Origin: Shewanella psychrophila
GTDB lineage: Bacteria > Pseudomonadota > Gammaproteobacteria > Enterobacterales > Shewanellaceae
Direction of reading: 5' to 3'
NCBI RefSeq assembly: GCF_002005305.1
Contig: NZ_CP014782.1
Location: forward strand, 3,844,001-3,908,000
DNA length: 64,000 bases
How positions within the stretch are numbered: position 1 is the first letter of the stretch; each line of letters opens with the position of its first letter. A program made the translations under genes and the position numbers. Under the pieces are notes generated by a model that worked only from the letters and a program-made list of their open reading frames with translations, had not been told where the DNA came from and did no database searches. Below are positions 45,501 through 53,846 of this stretch, one piece after another.

Positions 45501-48500
45501 TGACTTGATGGTCCAACTCTCAAAAGGACTGCCCTGAATATCGGCAAACTGGTTGTTTTTATTATTCGCCAGGGTCGACTCTATGGTGGACATCTCATCG
45601 AACACACGTAGGTTTTCAATCACGGTGTCGGTATTATTTCTTACCGTGATGGTATAAGTCTGTACTTTCCCCGGCACATAATGCAGTGGTGATGACTCTT
45701 TGTGTATATCGACACTTGGTTTATCCGGGTCGGTAATGGGGAAGATATCCGCCGACGACTCGCTGTCTCTATTATCCAGAGGCTCGTGAACTTTAACCGT
45801 ATTCGTCACCTGACCGTCTATGTTATTCACCACGACTCCGGCTATGATGAAGACAATTTTCCCCCCAGGCGCGATATCCACCTTAGTATCAATATTTTGA
45901 TTATTTTGGATCTTCTTACCCACGATCCTAGTGCCAATGCCATGGGACTCGGCGACCACAGTCCATTTGTCGAACAGACCAAGGGCGGCAATATCATCTT
46001 TTACATCGGTATTGTTGGCATATCCCGCGCCGATATTTTTAACGGTGATCGTATATGAAACATGATCTCCGGGCTGATAGTTAGTCTTTGAAACCTGCTT
46101 ATCTACCACTATATTAGGTAACCTGTAGCCAGTTTCTGCCGATGAGGTTTCAGTATTATCTAAGGTGACTTTATTAATGATCCGTCCCCAGACTATGTGG
46201 TCCTGAGTACGTGGAGGTATTTTAGCCTCGATGACATAGGTGAGTTTGCCACCCGCAGCAAGACTGAACCTTGTATCTAAGTTGACATCTTTTAAACCCG
46301 AAGTTGGTATACCAGTGTCTTGATTGGGTCTGGCGTCGGTGAAAGCTGTGATGGTCCATGACTCGAATGCTGGAGCCATCGTCCCCTTCTCATGCAGCAA
46401 TTCGGCCTCAATATTGACAATATCATCGAATATCGGAATATCTTTGGCATAACCGGCAATATCGGCATTGCTTATTTCTATGGTGTACCTAAGAGAGTCA
46501 TCACCTTCACTGTAGTGAATTTTATCCACGGTTTTAGACACGGATAGATCGTACTTGAAAGGTTCAGCACCTACATCTGAATAGGCATTACCATCGACCG
46601 TGACTTTATTTCTCACTATGCCTGAGATGGTGTTCTTAGTGGTGGCCACTATGGTGTAGGTGATGGTATCGCCGGGAAACACATTAGCATGAGTATTGAG
46701 ATCACGATCTCTCTTAATGGATGCGTCTATATCCGGGTTGCTCTTGGTTGATATCGCGCCGCTGCTATCGGTGACACTAGGAGTAATTGTCCAAGTCGTA
46801 AATGCCGAACCCGTGACACCATCAGCGGTGATGGTCGAAAGCGCATCGACCACTGGTACATTATGCAGATAACCTTTCCCCGAGTTTTTAATGGTGATGG
46901 TGTAGGTCAAGTCGCTGCTGGGAGAAAACTCGCGTTGATCCACCAGTTTCTTCACTTCAACCTTACCGTCTGGCATGTTGATGCCAGAACCGTCTTCGGG
47001 AACCGTATCATCACAGCTAGGGTTATCCATTATGGTTCCGATAGCTTGGGGATTCACTAAAGCATCGAGTCGATAAACCACCTTGCCTTTAGGGGCTAAA
47101 TCTAACACCAGATCGATATCCCCCGTCTGCTCGGCGCCAAAGAGGAAACTGCCGGGATCGCTGCCCTCCTCTTCGACACGCTTCACACTAAGCTTCCACT
47201 TCTCAAACGCAGCCCCTGTGCTACCGTCCACAAGTTCTGTAGTAGTACAGGTCGAAAGTTTATCGACTATGCGGATATTATCCGCAAATTGAGTGGCATT
47301 GGTGTTACTCACCTCGATGCTGTAACTCACCCAATCCCCTGGCATATATTCGGTACCATCTGGTGACTTGTGAGCAGTGAAATCTGTGATGGTGTTCAGC
47401 GCGGTAACTGTAGTACTCGCCGTTTTCTTGTCGCCTGTATCCGAGGTCGCCGAGGCGATATTTTCAATATCTGATATGGCAACTGCCTTAGATATAGCAC
47501 TGATGGTATAAGTCACTGACTCATTCGGGTAGAGGCTGATCAGATCATTAAGATCCTCATCCACCGAAGTCCCCCCTGAAGTCATAAGCTCTGAGGCACT
47601 GTGGTCCCCAAGCTGCTGCACCTCAATCTGCCAGGTCTTAAATGGACTGCCGGCAATGTTCTGCTGTTGATATTCACTTAAACCATTATTGGCGAGTTCG
47701 ACAACAATAGCCCCTATGCTGTCTTTAATCCGGTAATGATGAGCTATACCTAGGCCTGTATTGTCGACTTTAACCGTATAGTTAAGTGTATCTCCGACCT
47801 GATAGTCAGCGGTTGGGCTCACCTGCTTGGTGATGACCACATTAGCTTCTGCAGGCTTAATGAGGATCAGGTTAGAACGTTGCAACTCATCATGGGCCGT
47901 GATCTCGGCGTAATTAAGAATATCTCCCACTAATGTGTCTGAGACTGTGGCGGTTATTCGATATTCGACCCAACCAGCCTTTGCGATAACAACATCCTTA
48001 GCCTGTAGATCCGGACCATGAGCATCAAATGTTCCTCCACTGGATCCCTTACCTTGAGTCGTCGCCGTGATGCTGTCGATTGAACTAAAAGCCGCGACTG
48101 TATTGCCCAGCATGTCTTCAGCTGTAATGCCGGATAATTTATCCTCCACAAGAGCATTGCGGATCTTCCATTGACCAGTGTTACTCACCTTGATGGTAAA
48201 ACTAACCTGACCACCGGGCGAATAGAGCAAACTGTCTGCGCTCTTGCTAATCTCGAGCTGATAAAGCGCCCTCGGAATCGAGACTAAATTGGATTCTAGG
48301 GAAAGAAAGCTTGATGCTAATTGAGCAGCCACTTCTATCTCTTTGGCTACTGCAGGGCTCACCTTAGCCTCTATATGGTAAGTCACCATTCCGCCTTCGG
48401 TTAACACGACCTCTTTCGCCGTCAAGTTACCATGAGGATTAAAGTCCCCAACTTGAGACCCCAGCGTTGCCGTCGCTTCAACAGACATACTAGTAAAGGC

Positions 48501-48752
48501 ATTAACCAGTTTACCATCTTTGTCTAAGGCCTTGATATCGAGCAGCCCGGCCGTAACCGACAGCCCCTTCACTAACTTGCCTCCGTTATTCGTGATGACT
48601 AAGTCATAACTCAGCATTTGCTCATTATCATAAACCTTGTGATTACTTATTAGGTTTATTGATATTGACTCACTCGCACATGCCTGTGTGGGCATAAAAG
48701 CGAGAGAGATAAGAAGTGAGCTTAAAAGTAAGCACCAGGTCCTTGAAAACAT
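36513..48752 (-). CDS. giant exported protein with about 27 DUF11-like repeats
   Basis: 4,079 residues from the ATG at 48752 (a TTG 12 codons upstream gives a worse signal peptide). The signal peptide ends near TQACASE. About 27 tandem beta-rich repeats of roughly 135 residues follow, each with a start like Y-x-PG-x-x-V-x-Y-x-I-x-V-x-N-x-G, a middle like W-A-N-D-V-x-V-x-D and an end like LGEVTNxA; this is the DUF11/conserved-repeat family. Five adjacent copies (around 39.5-41.5 kb) are especially alike. After the repeats come a Cna-B/SdrD-like segment (GKVFEDINGDGYQADAG) and a C-terminal domain with GIPGARLITTEGIKIETDEFGRYHVPDQW. No LPxTG or membrane anchor is visible. A surface or secreted adhesin-like filament is likely. 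First gene of the cluster with the barrel protein and OmpA lipoprotein. Confidence 0.85.
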   Translation of the reverse strand: MFSRTWCLLLSSLLISLAFMPTQACASESISINLISNHKVYDNEQMLSYDLVITNNGGKLVKGLSVTAGLLDIKALDKDGKLVNAFTSMSVEATATLGSQVGDFNPHGNLTAKEVVLTEGGMVTYHIEAKVSPAVAKEIEVAAQLASSFLSLESNLVSIPRALYQLEISKSADSLLYSPGGQVSFTIKVSNTGQWKIRNALVEDKLSGITAEDMLGNTVAAFSSIDSITATTQGKGSSGGTFDAHGPDLQAKDVVIAKAGWVEYRITATVSDTLVGDILNYAEITAHDELQRSNLILIKPAEANVVITKQVSPTADYQVGDTLNYTVKVDNTGLGIAHHYRIKDSIGAIVVELANNGLSEYQQQNIAGSPFKTWQIEVQQLGDHSASELMTSGGTSVDEDLNDLISLYPNESVTYTISAISKAVAISDIENIASATSDTGDKKTASTTVTALNTITDFTAHKSPDGTEYMPGDWVSYSIEVSNTNATQFADNIRIVDKLSTCTTTELVDGSTGAAFEKWKLSVKRVEEEGSDPGSFLFGAEQTGDIDLVLDLAPKGKVVYRLDALVNPQAIGTIMDNPSCDDTVPEDGSGINMPDGKVEVKKLVDQREFSPSSDLTYTITIKNSGKGYLHNVPVVDALSTITADGVTGSAFTTWTITPSVTDSSGAISTKSNPDIDASIKRDRDLNTHANVFPGDTITYTIVATTKNTISGIVRNKVTVDGNAYSDVGAEPFKYDLSVSKTVDKIHYSEGDDSLRYTIEISNADIAGYAKDIPIFDDIVNIEAELLHEKGTMAPAFESWTITAFTDARPNQDTGIPTSGLKDVNLDTRFSLAAGGKLTYVIEAKIPPRTQDHIVWGRIINKVTLDNTETSSAETGYRLPNIVVDKQVSKTNYQPGDHVSYTITVKNIGAGYANNTDVKDDIAALGLFDKWTVVAESHGIGTRIVGKKIQNNQNIDTKVDIAPGGKIVFIIAGVVVNNIDGQVTNTVKVHEPLDNRDSESSADIFPITDPDKPSVDIHKESSPLHYVPGKVQTYTITVRNNTDTVIENLRVFDEMSTIESTLANNKNNQFADIQGSPFESWTIKSTTKTLARNSTSADLDEVITLQPNTSKVYTIEAIIKDNVVDETVTNRVCLFRHNGDDAGCASAENHRAASGGDVMREVSPAQYKPGDTITYKITASSHTGYYNNIHIQDELENLSVDLIDKEGKHTQGHPFNGQFSVAVSKTSLNGEGTTDGTLDGQVEGNKNLDTWIDVGPGDKVVYTITGVVRDDAAGDITNGDLVVKPFQPNWDYSKESDNKNYQAGQPLIYRLSIKNTGKGHALGIKVQDLLSQVMVDDIKGRSVKAYQIWSFTKIKEKPIAANPSTGAKPEFEKYYYAGTYSNNTDLDTEINLPIGGEIVYTVNAKVIDRAEGEITNVLKVSNDSTSVSHSQSTENYKVSKQVIGYYDAEHNKLSGEGYTPGGYVGYKIRVESSGKGNIKLLKLVDDLAGVKATWFDGSTGSAFESWTIQARTDGGPVSHYGVFSASENIDTPVDIGVDGYVEYYISAKINQEVVGEFHNSVTAGRTTKTSEVSVMQGAKFTLTKQAFSDAQFTSPKSDYRPEDEVFYKIKLENKGWGTLYDVHVKDLLKHIKSQIAEDTIPAGSSPKAQPFREWQVAARYTAGRVTNIGSFIDGSKVDIDTDFDLAPNDAIEFSVEAKLDYGVLGEVKNSVTASGQTKAAKLKAQVKDISYSKVITSIGGRPYQANSHYRPGDELVYTIKIHNKHNAWANDVAIKDKIGDISTLLAGGSRGQAFSRWHVEYETTAGSDGRVDTQLPTNSADTDIDFITDIGPLDEITIRIIVTIKDTATGDIDSNHLVVDGKTDTTDTIPPFAPKLTYGKEVIKTSADGSSKTEYAPKGEVQYRVWVSNSGEGFAHDVIITDPIDKIVSADGQTAFSLWAVELESTPGLSVVSGDISGNVPLNAHADIAPGETLAFIVSGKVAGDVTGLVRNRLFANDVDVAHVDLNPGVMSITSSKHTDTPNYTPGSEVRFQIEITNTSDSIAIVAVEDDLNAIMVMTANGTMEPALTDIVMSARVVGDKINSTIPASLGTPDQLNSEVRIAARDSSTTPVNTSIIFDISAKVVENAVGEFTNTARIDGKDFELIEGNIKPLPAKITLDEHPIKTPAVYAPGESIGFEVIIKNIGSGYALNTQLANLLDKTRAWAAGSTDKVRVFDKWDRVTVTSSSSLSTIIAGKELNNSEGYFNEFNIHPGDSVTLQLFGTVKEEILGDIDNMSQVTQGNNIYMDDAIYTPVEGQLLILKTADNPTYLPGSMVGYNIKLENRGDGWLNDVKLSDLLSDIDTELAGAVTDKAFAPSSLVLDSVVSIPVVPGELGEIKAEGNKLIGTADIAPHQIINIHFSAKVKDTALGEIVNVAKANELSSEIAIVPQVAEVKLTKTVHKPNYMPGELITYTVTVANSSQTWANDVELVDDLAGIMTEEAGGAMVNAFVPGTLTATHTSTAELVKMQVKDNRLNATLDIAPMSEVSFILEAKLQDTILGEVTNSAEVGDQTATAVIIPQAAPKVQITKLANNPIYLPGELVTYTVTVKNSGDTWTNDVQVSDDIGEITTEHASGVTSAAFVEDSLSVTSDSKPNLIEMKILDNKLTAQVDIAPKSEVKFTIHATLNSTVLGEIINIAFADGNAAEAKMTPVLSEVEIEKTVNHVRYTPGGMVTYRVTVSNETEAWANDVSILDDMSGITTLLAGGIQGLAFVPDSMAVEHDGRPALVTMSAADNKLQASADIAPMSKLTFTIRALLVDTVLGQITNQASADGKTSDVAITPVANPILSLSKTVSKPTYLVDEDVVYTVTLINAGDAWAHDVQLEDDLNVITTELAGGEMETPFVDASLVVSHTSKPELIELNNEPNKLSARLDIAPHSQVVFTLTAKMKSSVLGEVTNTVTAGDQTAGVSILPEDVELIFTKSVDKENYFPGDLLTYTLVVENRGSGWANDVQVQDAIAGINTSLAGGLEGQAFVPGTLEVTHDSCDELVQMTIDGDVLVANADIAPKSTLIFVIKAQLKDTALGEVLNEASANDINDVALSIPSKASVTLKKTVESPVYQDGGKVTYHLTLTNQTDAFAHQLSLKDTLNEIKVMTIDGVEARAFSSWESRYQSGDSNTSVVSQSRLRSDGAKNTNIEAMIDLAPRDTLVFTIDALVRDDAVGEISNTADLNFDGVHQQSNVIIEPDVAVLESEKVSVETEYVPGETLNFTLTMKNTSNNYIFDTLVSDDMSTIQVEYADSTLGSAFVPGSLSFTPSQVGQASSAKPISDSEYEVDVAPGREIIFNVSGIVSENAVGDIQNIALVDGSDIESNLVPTAVAHVVGELFTRAEYYVPGEPVEYHLVLRNDGLGVAKDVYLLTRFAQSTGTWIEQEKGLAFDSWTISATTSGNNTTSGEFTDNKDIATKLNISPGGSVDFTITTTVDQDMLSNIDVYGFFLDSTYHKGVKVRQNIEGVGDADRLSSLNLPPVGAKMVVDKTVEKASYIDSDTQVIYHLSAVNIGEGNAPLVTLFDDIAGLSSPKGIDVFTDWRIAGTEYEGSSVVDQFTLKGDQLNKQNLNIQRNFKSKSRNRIELVISATIANHLDDDVTNILVVTEQNGTVTQDEATTHIKKIPDNQGELKITKQASKNTAQVGDVIEYEIILDNDNESYFKDVAVFDKLPAGFRYQLDTTEMTLSGIDGKFDTQDDVSLIKQPTLSGQLRFANVDFEPFEKLRIRYLLKVSVGVTFGKYINTAQAKIKGVSVSELATAMVEIQADKLFDTASIIGKVFEDINGDGYQADAGAFDIKVLADLPIGIYVADSTRLKLMDKFESVKDISVGDLDKTSDDSSAKVLSSIQSGIEIDKLMGQSRNRTLDESHLTVIRFQTTTPDSFPLILTSGEGTRIEFSSLGEVTRNLSGDVKSGLSAEVINVTRNLYRVKALEPRYLWEIIIDNIGVYEDGIPGARLITTEGIKIETDEFGRYHVPDQWVTDKTGRNFLVKLDSDSLPTGMKVISENPKVKRISSNGLAKFNFSVQTATLKATAAPDSMALATKSQHTD

Positions 48753-49721
48753 AATAAAGGCAGCCGTTAAATAATATAACAATCCCAAATGTTAAAAACA
48801 CAGGAAATTATAAGTAGGAAGTATTGGATAGGTTAATTATTTAAATAGAATCAATCAAACAAGCAGAATACAAAACAGTTTCAAATAACATCCACATCGA
48901 TAAAGTAAAGAGACTAAGGTCACATTTTAAATTAGTTGAACCACTCATAGTTAATGCTTAGTTACTAAATTGATACGCGTGAACAACACAAGGCTTTGGT
49001 AATTAGTTTTTCCGATTAGCAGTAATCGGCCACACCGATTAAGCGAAAAGTGATAATAACCAGGGAAAATGCAGAGGCACAAACAGAAACACAACAACCC
49101 ATAGCGTTTGTACACAACCAGCCACACAGGAAGATCCACTTACGCAACATCCATCGATAAACAACAGAAAAACCACTCTTAAAATTTACATGAAGGCAGG
49201 CTAATGATTATCCAATCAAAAGGTGAACGCACTATATCTTGTTGATAATTTAAAACTCTGAGACGCTTATAACAACCAGAATACGACACTTTAATATAAC
49301 CTACTGATTTACCCACTAATATAGATAAATATATAAATGTTAAATAACCAAACCCAATAATGGTTATTTAACTGAATAATTAATATTTAACTAATAAACC
49401 ACACAAGGTATAAAATAAACAAATAACCTTAATCACTACGAGTAATGAAAGGCTTTTATCATCATTTACTCAATATGAGAATAACTAGACTAGCGTCTAA
49501 ATTAATATATTTGATATCAGAATGGGCGTGTTCATAAAACAACCAACATGCATGAAATGCCACTCGGTATAAATGTAGGTTACTTTATACATTTTAAGAA
49601 TCAGATAAGTACAGAGTAAGAGGTGGGCTAATAATACAGAGGTATAGCGATTTTGTTTATTAAAAGCCCAGTAGCTAGCTATAAAGGGTAACAGCTAGAT
49701 CCACTTTCTATAGAAGGAAAA
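48753..49721. other. 970-bp AT-rich region upstream of the giant gene
   Basis: No supported gene. The DNA is clearly more AT-rich than the neighbours, with many A/T runs between 49140 and 49640. It must contain the promoter of the minus-strand giant gene and the 3' flank of gmhB. The length and composition fit a heavily regulated or silenced promoter, but no operator could be recognised. Confidence 0.5.
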
Positions 49722-50273
49722 TTAAAGGCTCTTAAGATAGCCAGGCACTTGAGCAATGGAATCGAGTACCACGCTTGCGGCGGCTATAGCTTCATCTGTT
49801 ACCGACTTTCCGGTGCGGACCAATATGCGGGTGGGGATACCCGCTGCTTGAGCCGCCAACATGTCATCTCGCTTGTCTCCCACCATGACTGACTGGCTGA
49901 GATCGATTTTAAGAAACTTGGCTGCGGTCAACATCATGCCAGGTTTCGGTTTGCGACAATCGCAATCTTGCTTGTAATCACCTACGCCCTTCTCTGCATG
50001 ATGGGGGCAATAATAGATGCCATCGAGCTCGACGCCTTTATCGACAAAATTCCAATCCATCCATTCTGTTAGGGTATGAAACTGATCTTCACTATACATA
50101 CCACGCGCAATACCAGATTGGTTGGTTACCACCGCCAGCTTATATCCCATCTCTTTAAGAGAACGGCACGCATCGAATACGCCTTCAACGTACTCGAAAT
50201 CATCAACCTGATGCACATAACCATGGTCTATATTGATCACACCGTCTCTGTCTAAAAAAACTGCTGGGCTCAC
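49722..50273 (-). CDS. gmhB: D-glycero-beta-D-manno-heptose 1,7-bisphosphate 7-phosphatase
   Basis: 183 residues, HAD superfamily. The nucleophile motif is FLDRDGVIN, motif II is VTNQSGIARG, the zinc-binding cluster is CPHH...CDCRKPKPG, and MVGDKRDDMLAA holds the distal aspartates. It removes the 7-phosphate during synthesis of ADP-heptose for the LPS core. In E. coli gmhB directly precedes an rRNA operon in the same direction; here the same order holds but the 16-kb surface cluster lies between. Confidence 0.96.
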   Translation of the reverse strand: MSPAVFLDRDGVINIDHGYVHQVDDFEYVEGVFDACRSLKEMGYKLAVVTNQSGIARGMYSEDQFHTLTEWMDWNFVDKGVELDGIYYCPHHAEKGVGDYKQDCDCRKPKPGMMLTAAKFLKIDLSQSVMVGDKRDDMLAAQAAGIPTRILVRTGKSVTDEAIAAASVVLDSIAQVPGYLKSL

Positions 50274-50532
50274 GTGTTTAACTCCTAAGTCTGATTACTG
50301 ACATTATCCCATCCATTGAAGCAGATTGCACCGCGAAGTTATCGATTTATCTTAAGAACATTTAAAATGAATAAAATATACAAACGTGATAGCTTTAGCA
50401 TTATGTCGATACTCGGGAACAGCCCCATAAAACTCAAAATACACGGCTGACTCAAGTAACCACCAATGACGGTTAAATGTGAGCTTATCGCAAGCCTAAT
50501 TCACATAAACACCAATGAAGAGAGCCAGTATA

Positions 50533-51849
50533 ATGCCCTGTGATCTATACCAAACAAGAAGAAAAGCCCTGTTTGAACAACTCCCCAAAGGCAGTTTTGT
50601 CATCCTTGCCGGCTATCAGCAGAAAGTTCGTAGTAAGAACATCAAGTACCATTTCAGACAAGACAACGACTTTCTATACCTAACAGGCTTCAATGAACCC
50701 GATGCAGTGGCCCTACTCCGCACCGATAAGAGTAAAGCTTCAGGCTTTACATACAGCTTATTTTGCCGCCCTAAGGATAAGGCTCAGGAAGTGAGTTTCG
50801 GCGAGCGCGCCGGTATCGATGGAGCCATAACAGATTTCAACGCCGACGAAGCTTATGATATTGCTGAGCTTGAGCCCGTACTTCTATCGCAACTTGCATC
50901 GCAGCAACACATTTTTATTGGCGATGAGCTTGGCCGCTTCTCGGGTCGGGTCATAGATTGGATGAATCATCAACGTAACACCGCCTCATTCGATACCATC
51001 AAGCATCATCTCAGCCTGACACCTTTGGCCAAAATCATTCATCCAATGAGAGTAATAAAAAGCCTAGACGAGATCACTAAGATCAAGGCCGCAGTCAAAG
51101 CTTCTACCGACGGTCACAAAGCCGTCATACAAGCCTGTAAACCTGGGATTAACGAAGCTGAACTCGCCGCCACCTTCAATTTCATTGTCGCTAAACATGG
51201 CGCTACCGATGTGGCCTACCCCAATATTGTCGCCTCGGGCAACAATGCCTGCTGCCTGCATTATGAAGAAAACTGTTGCACAGTCGAAGATGGACAAATA
51301 TTGCTTATCGATGCGGGGGCCGAACTCGATCACTATGCATCGGATATCACTCGCAGTTACCCGGTCAACGGCAAGTTCACCGCCGAACAAAAAGCCATCT
51401 ATCAGCTGGTATTAAGCGCTTTAGATGCCGCCATTGAGAGAGTAAAGCCTGGTGCGAGCTGGAATAGCCTCCATGAAACCTGCATGGAAGTGATGGCTAA
51501 AGGCCTGTTGGAGCTTGGATTATTGAATGGCAACATAGATGACATCATGGAAAATGAAACCTATAAGCGTTTCACAGTACATAAAACCGGCCACTGGCTT
51601 GGCATGGACGTCCATGACGTAGGGCCCTATCACGATGCTGATGGTTATTGGCGCAAGCTTGAAACTGGAATGACGTTTACCATAGAACCTGGGATCTATA
51701 TTCCACTATCAGCAACTGATGTACCTGCAGCGTACCGAGGCATGGGCATACGTATCGAAGATGACATTCTTGTGACGCAAACAGGACGTGAAAATCTATC
51801 AGCGGGCGTGCCACGAACAATCACAGACATCGAAGCAATCATGTCGTGA
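50533..51849 (+). CDS. Xaa-Pro aminopeptidase (aminopeptidase P, M24B)
   Basis: 438 residues from ATG 50533 with GAGAG upstream (an ATG six codons earlier is possible). The N-terminal domain with FRQDNDFLYLTGFNEPDAV is followed by the pita-bread domain. Metal ligands are visible: Asp in LIDAGAELDHYASDITRSYP (two Asp), His in TGHWLGMDVHDVG, Glu in FTIEPGIY and Glu in IRIEDDIL. It removes N-terminal residues before proline. The usual neighbours of pepP (ubiH, ubiI) are absent, so this may be a second homologue and I leave the symbol open. Confidence 0.9.
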   Translation: MPCDLYQTRRKALFEQLPKGSFVILAGYQQKVRSKNIKYHFRQDNDFLYLTGFNEPDAVALLRTDKSKASGFTYSLFCRPKDKAQEVSFGERAGIDGAITDFNADEAYDIAELEPVLLSQLASQQHIFIGDELGRFSGRVIDWMNHQRNTASFDTIKHHLSLTPLAKIIHPMRVIKSLDEITKIKAAVKASTDGHKAVIQACKPGINEAELAATFNFIVAKHGATDVAYPNIVASGNNACCLHYEENCCTVEDGQILLIDAGAELDHYASDITRSYPVNGKFTAEQKAIYQLVLSALDAAIERVKPGASWNSLHETCMEVMAKGLLELGLLNGNIDDIMENETYKRFTVHKTGHWLGMDVHDVGPYHDADGYWRKLETGMTFTIEPGIYIPLSATDVPAAYRGMGIRIEDDILVTQTGRENLSAGVPRTITDIEAIMS

Positions 51850-52602
51850 GCACATGGATGTGAAAGAACCACTTTTAGCACAAACACTTCTGTGACACGG
51901 CGCCCTATCTTTTAAATGAATGGGTGCCTATAGCCTCTACGACATTATCACTGATGTCGAAGGTCACAACCGCGTTCACACCTGTTCTTGTTTCGAGAAA
52001 GTTGCTTCTTCGATTTTAGTTTTACTGATTAGTCATTCGCTTCTGGTCATAACCGAGAAACACTCGGCAAACTGCAATGCCGAGTGTAATAAATTGTGTT
52101 GATGCATTCGTTATATTTTTTTACCAGAAAACAAAGCTACACAGCCTACCACTTCAACTTTTACATCGACAAAATGTTCATTGAGTGACTTTCTCAGGGT
52201 ATCAAGATCATCATTTTGATTACTAAATATTCCTTTTTTATTATAAATTCCCATTAACTTTTTAGCGAAAAAATTCTTGTCTGTGCCTTGGCCTAAAATG
52301 GTACTGCCAAACAAGACCCCGTCATGATTCATAAGGCTTTTCAAATGTTGAAAGGTCACTCCTTTTTGAGATATGTCACCAGGTAAACAATGAAGTAAAT
52401 AGTTAACGCTAATGGAGTCAAATTTTTCAATATCTAATTCCAATGGTTCTAGCACATCCCCACAGTAAATTTCAGGCTTAAAACCATTAATTGCTTTTGA
52501 CGCTGTATCGAGACTATTTTCATTTAAATCCAACAAAGCAATGCGCTTTGTTGTTTCAGGTAAAAAATTCTTGAGATAATATCCAGAGCCAACCCCAACA
52601 TC

Positions 52603-53846
52603 CAGGGTCAGATCGTGAACGTTATTTGAGCCGTTTCAGCAAAATATTGACCTGATCAAGTGCTTGTGATCTTATACTCCTTTTTAAGGAGTCTCATTAT
52701 GTATATTGAATCATTCAAAGAGCATTTTGGCGCGATTGACGACCACCGCCAAAGTGCAAAAATCACCTATCCATTGTTCGATATATTGTTCGGTTCTCTT
52801 TGCGCTGTTATTGCAGGTTCGAATGGTTGGTTCGATATCCGAGAATACATTCTTGGTCACCACCATTGGTTCAAAACGCAAAAAATGTTTACAGGCGGGA
52901 TCCCTACTGACGATACAATTGCTAGAACAATTTCTGTGATTAATCCTGATAGTTTTAACGAGTGTTTTCTAGCATGGATGCAATCGGTTCACCAGCTAAC
53001 TAATGGGGAAGTCATTGCGATTGATGGAAAAACGCTACGCGGCTCATATAATCGTGATGACCGAAACAGCACTATTCATATGATAAGTGCTTATGCTTCA
53101 GCAAATAAGCTGGTACTTGGTCAATTAAAATCAGACCAAAAAAGTAATGAAATTACGGCAATCCCAGAGCTTTTAAAAATGCTAGATCTACGCGGAGCGC
53201 TAGTGACAATCGATGCTATGGGCTGTCAAACGGCTATTGCTAAAGCGATCATCGACAAAGGTGGTGATTACCTACTGGCTGTAAAAAGCAATCAAGGCCA
53301 CTTAGCTAAAGCGGTAAATCAAGCTTTTAGTCAGCATCGTTCAGCAGGCTTAAGTAATGATGATTTCAATATAGAAACAGGCCATGGCCGTATTGAAAAT
53401 CGAACGTGCTATGTTTTAAATTCGGCTGAACTCGAAGGTGATTTCTCACGCTGGGAAGCACTCAAATGCATTGTTATGGTTGAAAGTTTTAGGGCGGTTA
53501 AAGGTAAGGCGATAAGCCTTGAATATCGTTACTATATTAGTTCGAAAGAGTTATCAGCAGAGCAAGCCTTAAGTGCTACTCGTGAACATTGGGGTATCGA
53601 GTCAATGCACTGGGTCTTGGATGTCAACATGAACGAAGATACATGCCAGATATACAAAAATAACGGCGCTGAAAATCTAGCTTACTTGAGGCATATGGCT
53701 CTCAACATGCTTAGAAAAGAACCGACCAAACTCAGCATCGTTGGTAAACAAAAGCGCTGCTTAATGAATCCTCAACATCTAGAGAAAGTTTTACTCGCTG
53801 GATTATGTAGCTCGACTAAAAAATAAACACTCATGCGGTCGCCCTG
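52603..53846 (+). mobile_element. ISAs1-family insertion sequence
   Basis: 1,244 bp with ends CAGGGTCAGATCG and, inverted, CAGGGCGACCGCA. The flanks carry a perfect 10-bp target duplication CCCCAACATC at 52593-52602 and 53847-53856. It holds one intact transposase gene. All parts look intact, so the insertion is likely recent and possibly still active. Confidence 0.93.
52699..53826 (+). CDS. ISAs1-family transposase
   Basis: 375 residues from ATG 52699 with AAGGAG upstream; the open frame extends 13 codons further but without a ribosome site. N-terminal DDE_Tnp_1-associated region: MYIESFKEHFGAIDDHRQSAKITYPLFDILF. Catalytic residues: Asp in VIAIDGKTLRGS, Asp in VTIDAMGCQ and Glu in REHWGIESMHWVLDV. 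Full length for the family. Confidence 0.95.
   Translation: MYIESFKEHFGAIDDHRQSAKITYPLFDILFGSLCAVIAGSNGWFDIREYILGHHHWFKTQKMFTGGIPTDDTIARTISVINPDSFNECFLAWMQSVHQLTNGEVIAIDGKTLRGSYNRDDRNSTIHMISAYASANKLVLGQLKSDQKSNEITAIPELLKMLDLRGALVTIDAMGCQTAIAKAIIDKGGDYLLAVKSNQGHLAKAVNQAFSQHRSAGLSNDDFNIETGHGRIENRTCYVLNSAELEGDFSRWEALKCIVMVESFRAVKGKAISLEYRYYISSKELSAEQALSATREHWGIESMHWVLDVNMNEDTCQIYKNNGAENLAYLRHMALNMLRKEPTKLSIVGKQKRCLMNPQHLEKVLLAGLCSSTKK

Noticed and set aside
36513..48788. Many open frames on the plus strand opposite the giant gene (for example 42861-43259 and 43362-43826)
   Set aside because: They follow the repeat period of the giant gene, lack ribosome sites and have no protein-like domains; they are mirror frames of a repetitive coding strand.
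36513..48788. Regular repeats as a possible CRISPR array or satellite DNA
   Set aside because: The periodicity is about 400 bp at protein level, with diverged DNA and an intact reading frame; no short identical repeats with spacers exist. No CRISPR array was seen anywhere in the window.
48951..49139. 62-codon minus-strand frame upstream of the giant gene
   Set aside because: Cys/Leu-rich but without ribosome site and inside an AT-rich intergenic region; not convincing.
51920..52102. 60-codon open frame after the aminopeptidase P gene
   Set aside because: No ribosome site and no recognisable pattern; the 260-bp gap appears non-coding.
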